In this document: positions 63,066-64,000 of the stretch, piece by piece
Layout: every line of letters starts with the position of its first letter
Numbering within the stretch: the first letter of the stretch is position 1
NCBI GenBank assembly: GCA_028694115.1
Contig: JAQUUB010000014.1
Location: 21,043 to 85,042, forward strand
Length of the DNA stretch: 64,000 bases
DNA from: Lachnospiraceae bacterium
Lineage (GTDB): Bacteria > Bacillota_A > Clostridia > Lachnospirales > Lachnospiraceae
Reading direction: 5' to 3'
The notes under the pieces: model-generated
What the model was told of the DNA's origin: nothing
Databases searched by the model: none
What the model saw: the letters and a program-made list of their open reading frames with translations, nothing else
Program-made: the position numbers and the translations under genes

Positions 63066-64000
63066 TTAATCATTGATATATTTTATTAAATCTCTAGCCA
63101 TTAATTCTGGTTCGGATAGAGATTTTATTCCTGTATCACCTGCTTTTGCATGAATTGCACATGCAAGGGAAGCAGCCTCAAGATTTCTAAGCCCCTCTGC
63201 AACAAGCGCACTGATGATTCCTGTTAATACATCACCACTACCTGCAGTAGCCATTCCACTATTTCCATTCAAATTAATGACAATATTTCCATTTTCATCT
63301 GCAATCACTGTCCTTGCATCCTTACAAACACAAGTCACACCATAGCTTCTTGCAAAATCTGACGTGCTCTCAATGATATGATTTTTAATATCTGTTGCTG
63401 ACACCCCTGCAAGCCTTGCCATCTCTCCAATATGCGGGGTGAGAATCACGTCTTCCTCACATTCTGAAAGCAGATTCATCTCCTTAGATATTATATTCAG
63501 TGCATCCGCATCGGCTACAATTGGACCAGTTGCATTTTGAAATACATAATGAACAATTTTTTCTGCTACTACAGAAGTAGAAAGACCCGGACCTATGGCA
63601 ATGCAATCACACCATTCCATTGCTTCTCTACATAGCTTCTCATCAAAAGAATTTTTATCATAAAGCGACAGCATTGCTTCTGGAATCATTGTCTGTAAAG
63701 ATTCCTGATTCTCATACACTGTCATAATTCTTACCATTCCACACCCTGTACGGAATGCAGATAATGCACTCAGCATGGCGGCGCCACACATTCCTTCACT
63801 TCCTGCAATAATTAGCACCTTTCCAAACGTACCCTTATGGGAATTGCTGTTTCTTTTTGGTAAAGCAATTTCCTCTTGTAAAAATGCTCTGATTTTGGGC
63901 TCCTGATTTTTAAATCCCTTTGGTAAAATTCCAATATTTCGAACAATTAATTTCCCGCAGTAATCTGCACCTGGGTAAAGAACCTGACCAACCTTTTTAT
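63066..64000 (-). CDS. nnr: Bifunctional NAD(P)H-hydrate epimerase/dehydratase (C-terminal part)
   Basis: The frame is open to the right edge; about 310 C-terminal codons are seen. The segment contains the end of the YjeF epimerase half (VGQVLYPGADYCGKLIVRNI) and a linker. The ADP-dependent dehydratase domain follows, with HKGTFGKVLIIAGSEGMCGA, VADADALN, ILTPHIGEMARL, LNGNSGMATAGSGDVLTGII. It repairs hydrated NADH and NADPH. An internal start near 63818 would remove the HKGTFG motif and is rejected. Position before alr is common in Firmicutes. Confidence 0.95.
   Translation of the reverse strand, partial: KKVGQVLYPGADYCGKLIVRNIGILPKGFKNQEPKIRAFLQEEIALPKRNSNSHKGTFGKVLIIAGSEGMCGAAMLSALSAFRTGCGMVRIMTVYENQESLQTMIPEAMLSLYDKNSFDEKLCREAMEWCDCIAIGPGLSTSVVAEKIVHYVFQNATGPIVADADALNIISKEMNLLSECEEDVILTPHIGEMARLAGVSATDIKNHIIESTSDFARSYGVTCVCKDARTVIADENGNIVINLNGNSGMATAGSGDVLTGIISALVAEGLRNLEAASLACAIHAKAGDTGIKSLSEPELMARDLIKYIND

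Overview
The window looks like a chromosomal segment of a low-GC, anaerobic, spore-forming Firmicute, most likely a Lachnospiraceae (Clostridium cluster XIVa) species. This is judged from gene content and AT-rich codon use, not from a database search. Supporting genes are the sporulation pair yqfC/yqfD, an NfnAB-type ferredoxin:NADP oxidoreductase, formate-tetrahydrofolate ligase, the alr-mazF neighbourhood and several zinc-ribbon/membrane proteins. Almost every gene is on the minus strand; xpt at 6.3 kb is the only clear plus-strand gene.

Region 1 (1-6.2 kb) is a co-directional run: nfnA, nfnB, a Dabb protein, a zinc-ribbon membrane protein, rlmH, pdp, yqfC and yqfD (cut by the left edge). 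A sigma-E-like promoter precedes yqfC. Divergent xpt follows and ends in a shared terminator. Region 2 (6.9-21.3 kb) is housekeeping: tepA-like protease, uppP, ftsK/spoIIIE, fhs, a zinc-ribbon/TPR membrane protein and an unusual stand-alone PPDK-N-type protein. Upstream of these lie a polytopic membrane protein, metY, a zinc-ribbon protein and yebC.

Region 3 (21.5-36.8 kb) is accessory. It holds a decayed toxin-antitoxin module, then two tandem secreted repeat proteins of about 1000 and 1240 residues, a large MalT/LuxR-type ATPase regulator, and three membrane-associated proteins. One of the three is an M48 metalloprotease with a Tudor-like tail. The other two share an N-terminal module. Region 4 (36.8-44.2 kb) encodes a YesM/YesN-like two-component pair with two extracellular solute-binding proteins but no ABC transporter, next to a second, OmpR-type two-component pair. 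Region 5 (44.2-49.5 kb) is a copper/heavy-metal handling operon: a HMA-TauE/SafE-cupredoxin fusion, a 33-residue membrane peptide, a DUF2318 protein, a P1B ATPase, a lipoprotein and a CopZ-like chaperone.

Region 6 (49.6-52.9 kb) is a patchwork: a broken hexapeptide acetyltransferase fused to the end of an MFS gene, small membrane genes, a GNAT protein, a 5'-truncated ORF and a striking four-way-junction (cloverleaf) palindromic element just after ilvC. Region 7 (52.9-64 kb) holds branched-chain amino acid and methionine biosynthesis (metH, a small coiled-coil membrane protein, ilvB, ilvH; then ilvN-ilvC from their own promoter), a CNNM/CBS transporter-like protein, mazF, alr and the C-terminal part of nnr.

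The features most worth pursuing are the cloverleaf element, a recurring hairpin-plus-ribosome-binding-site leader in front of four unrelated genes, the transporter-less solute-binding-protein/two-component cluster, and the surface-protein/protease/regulator island.
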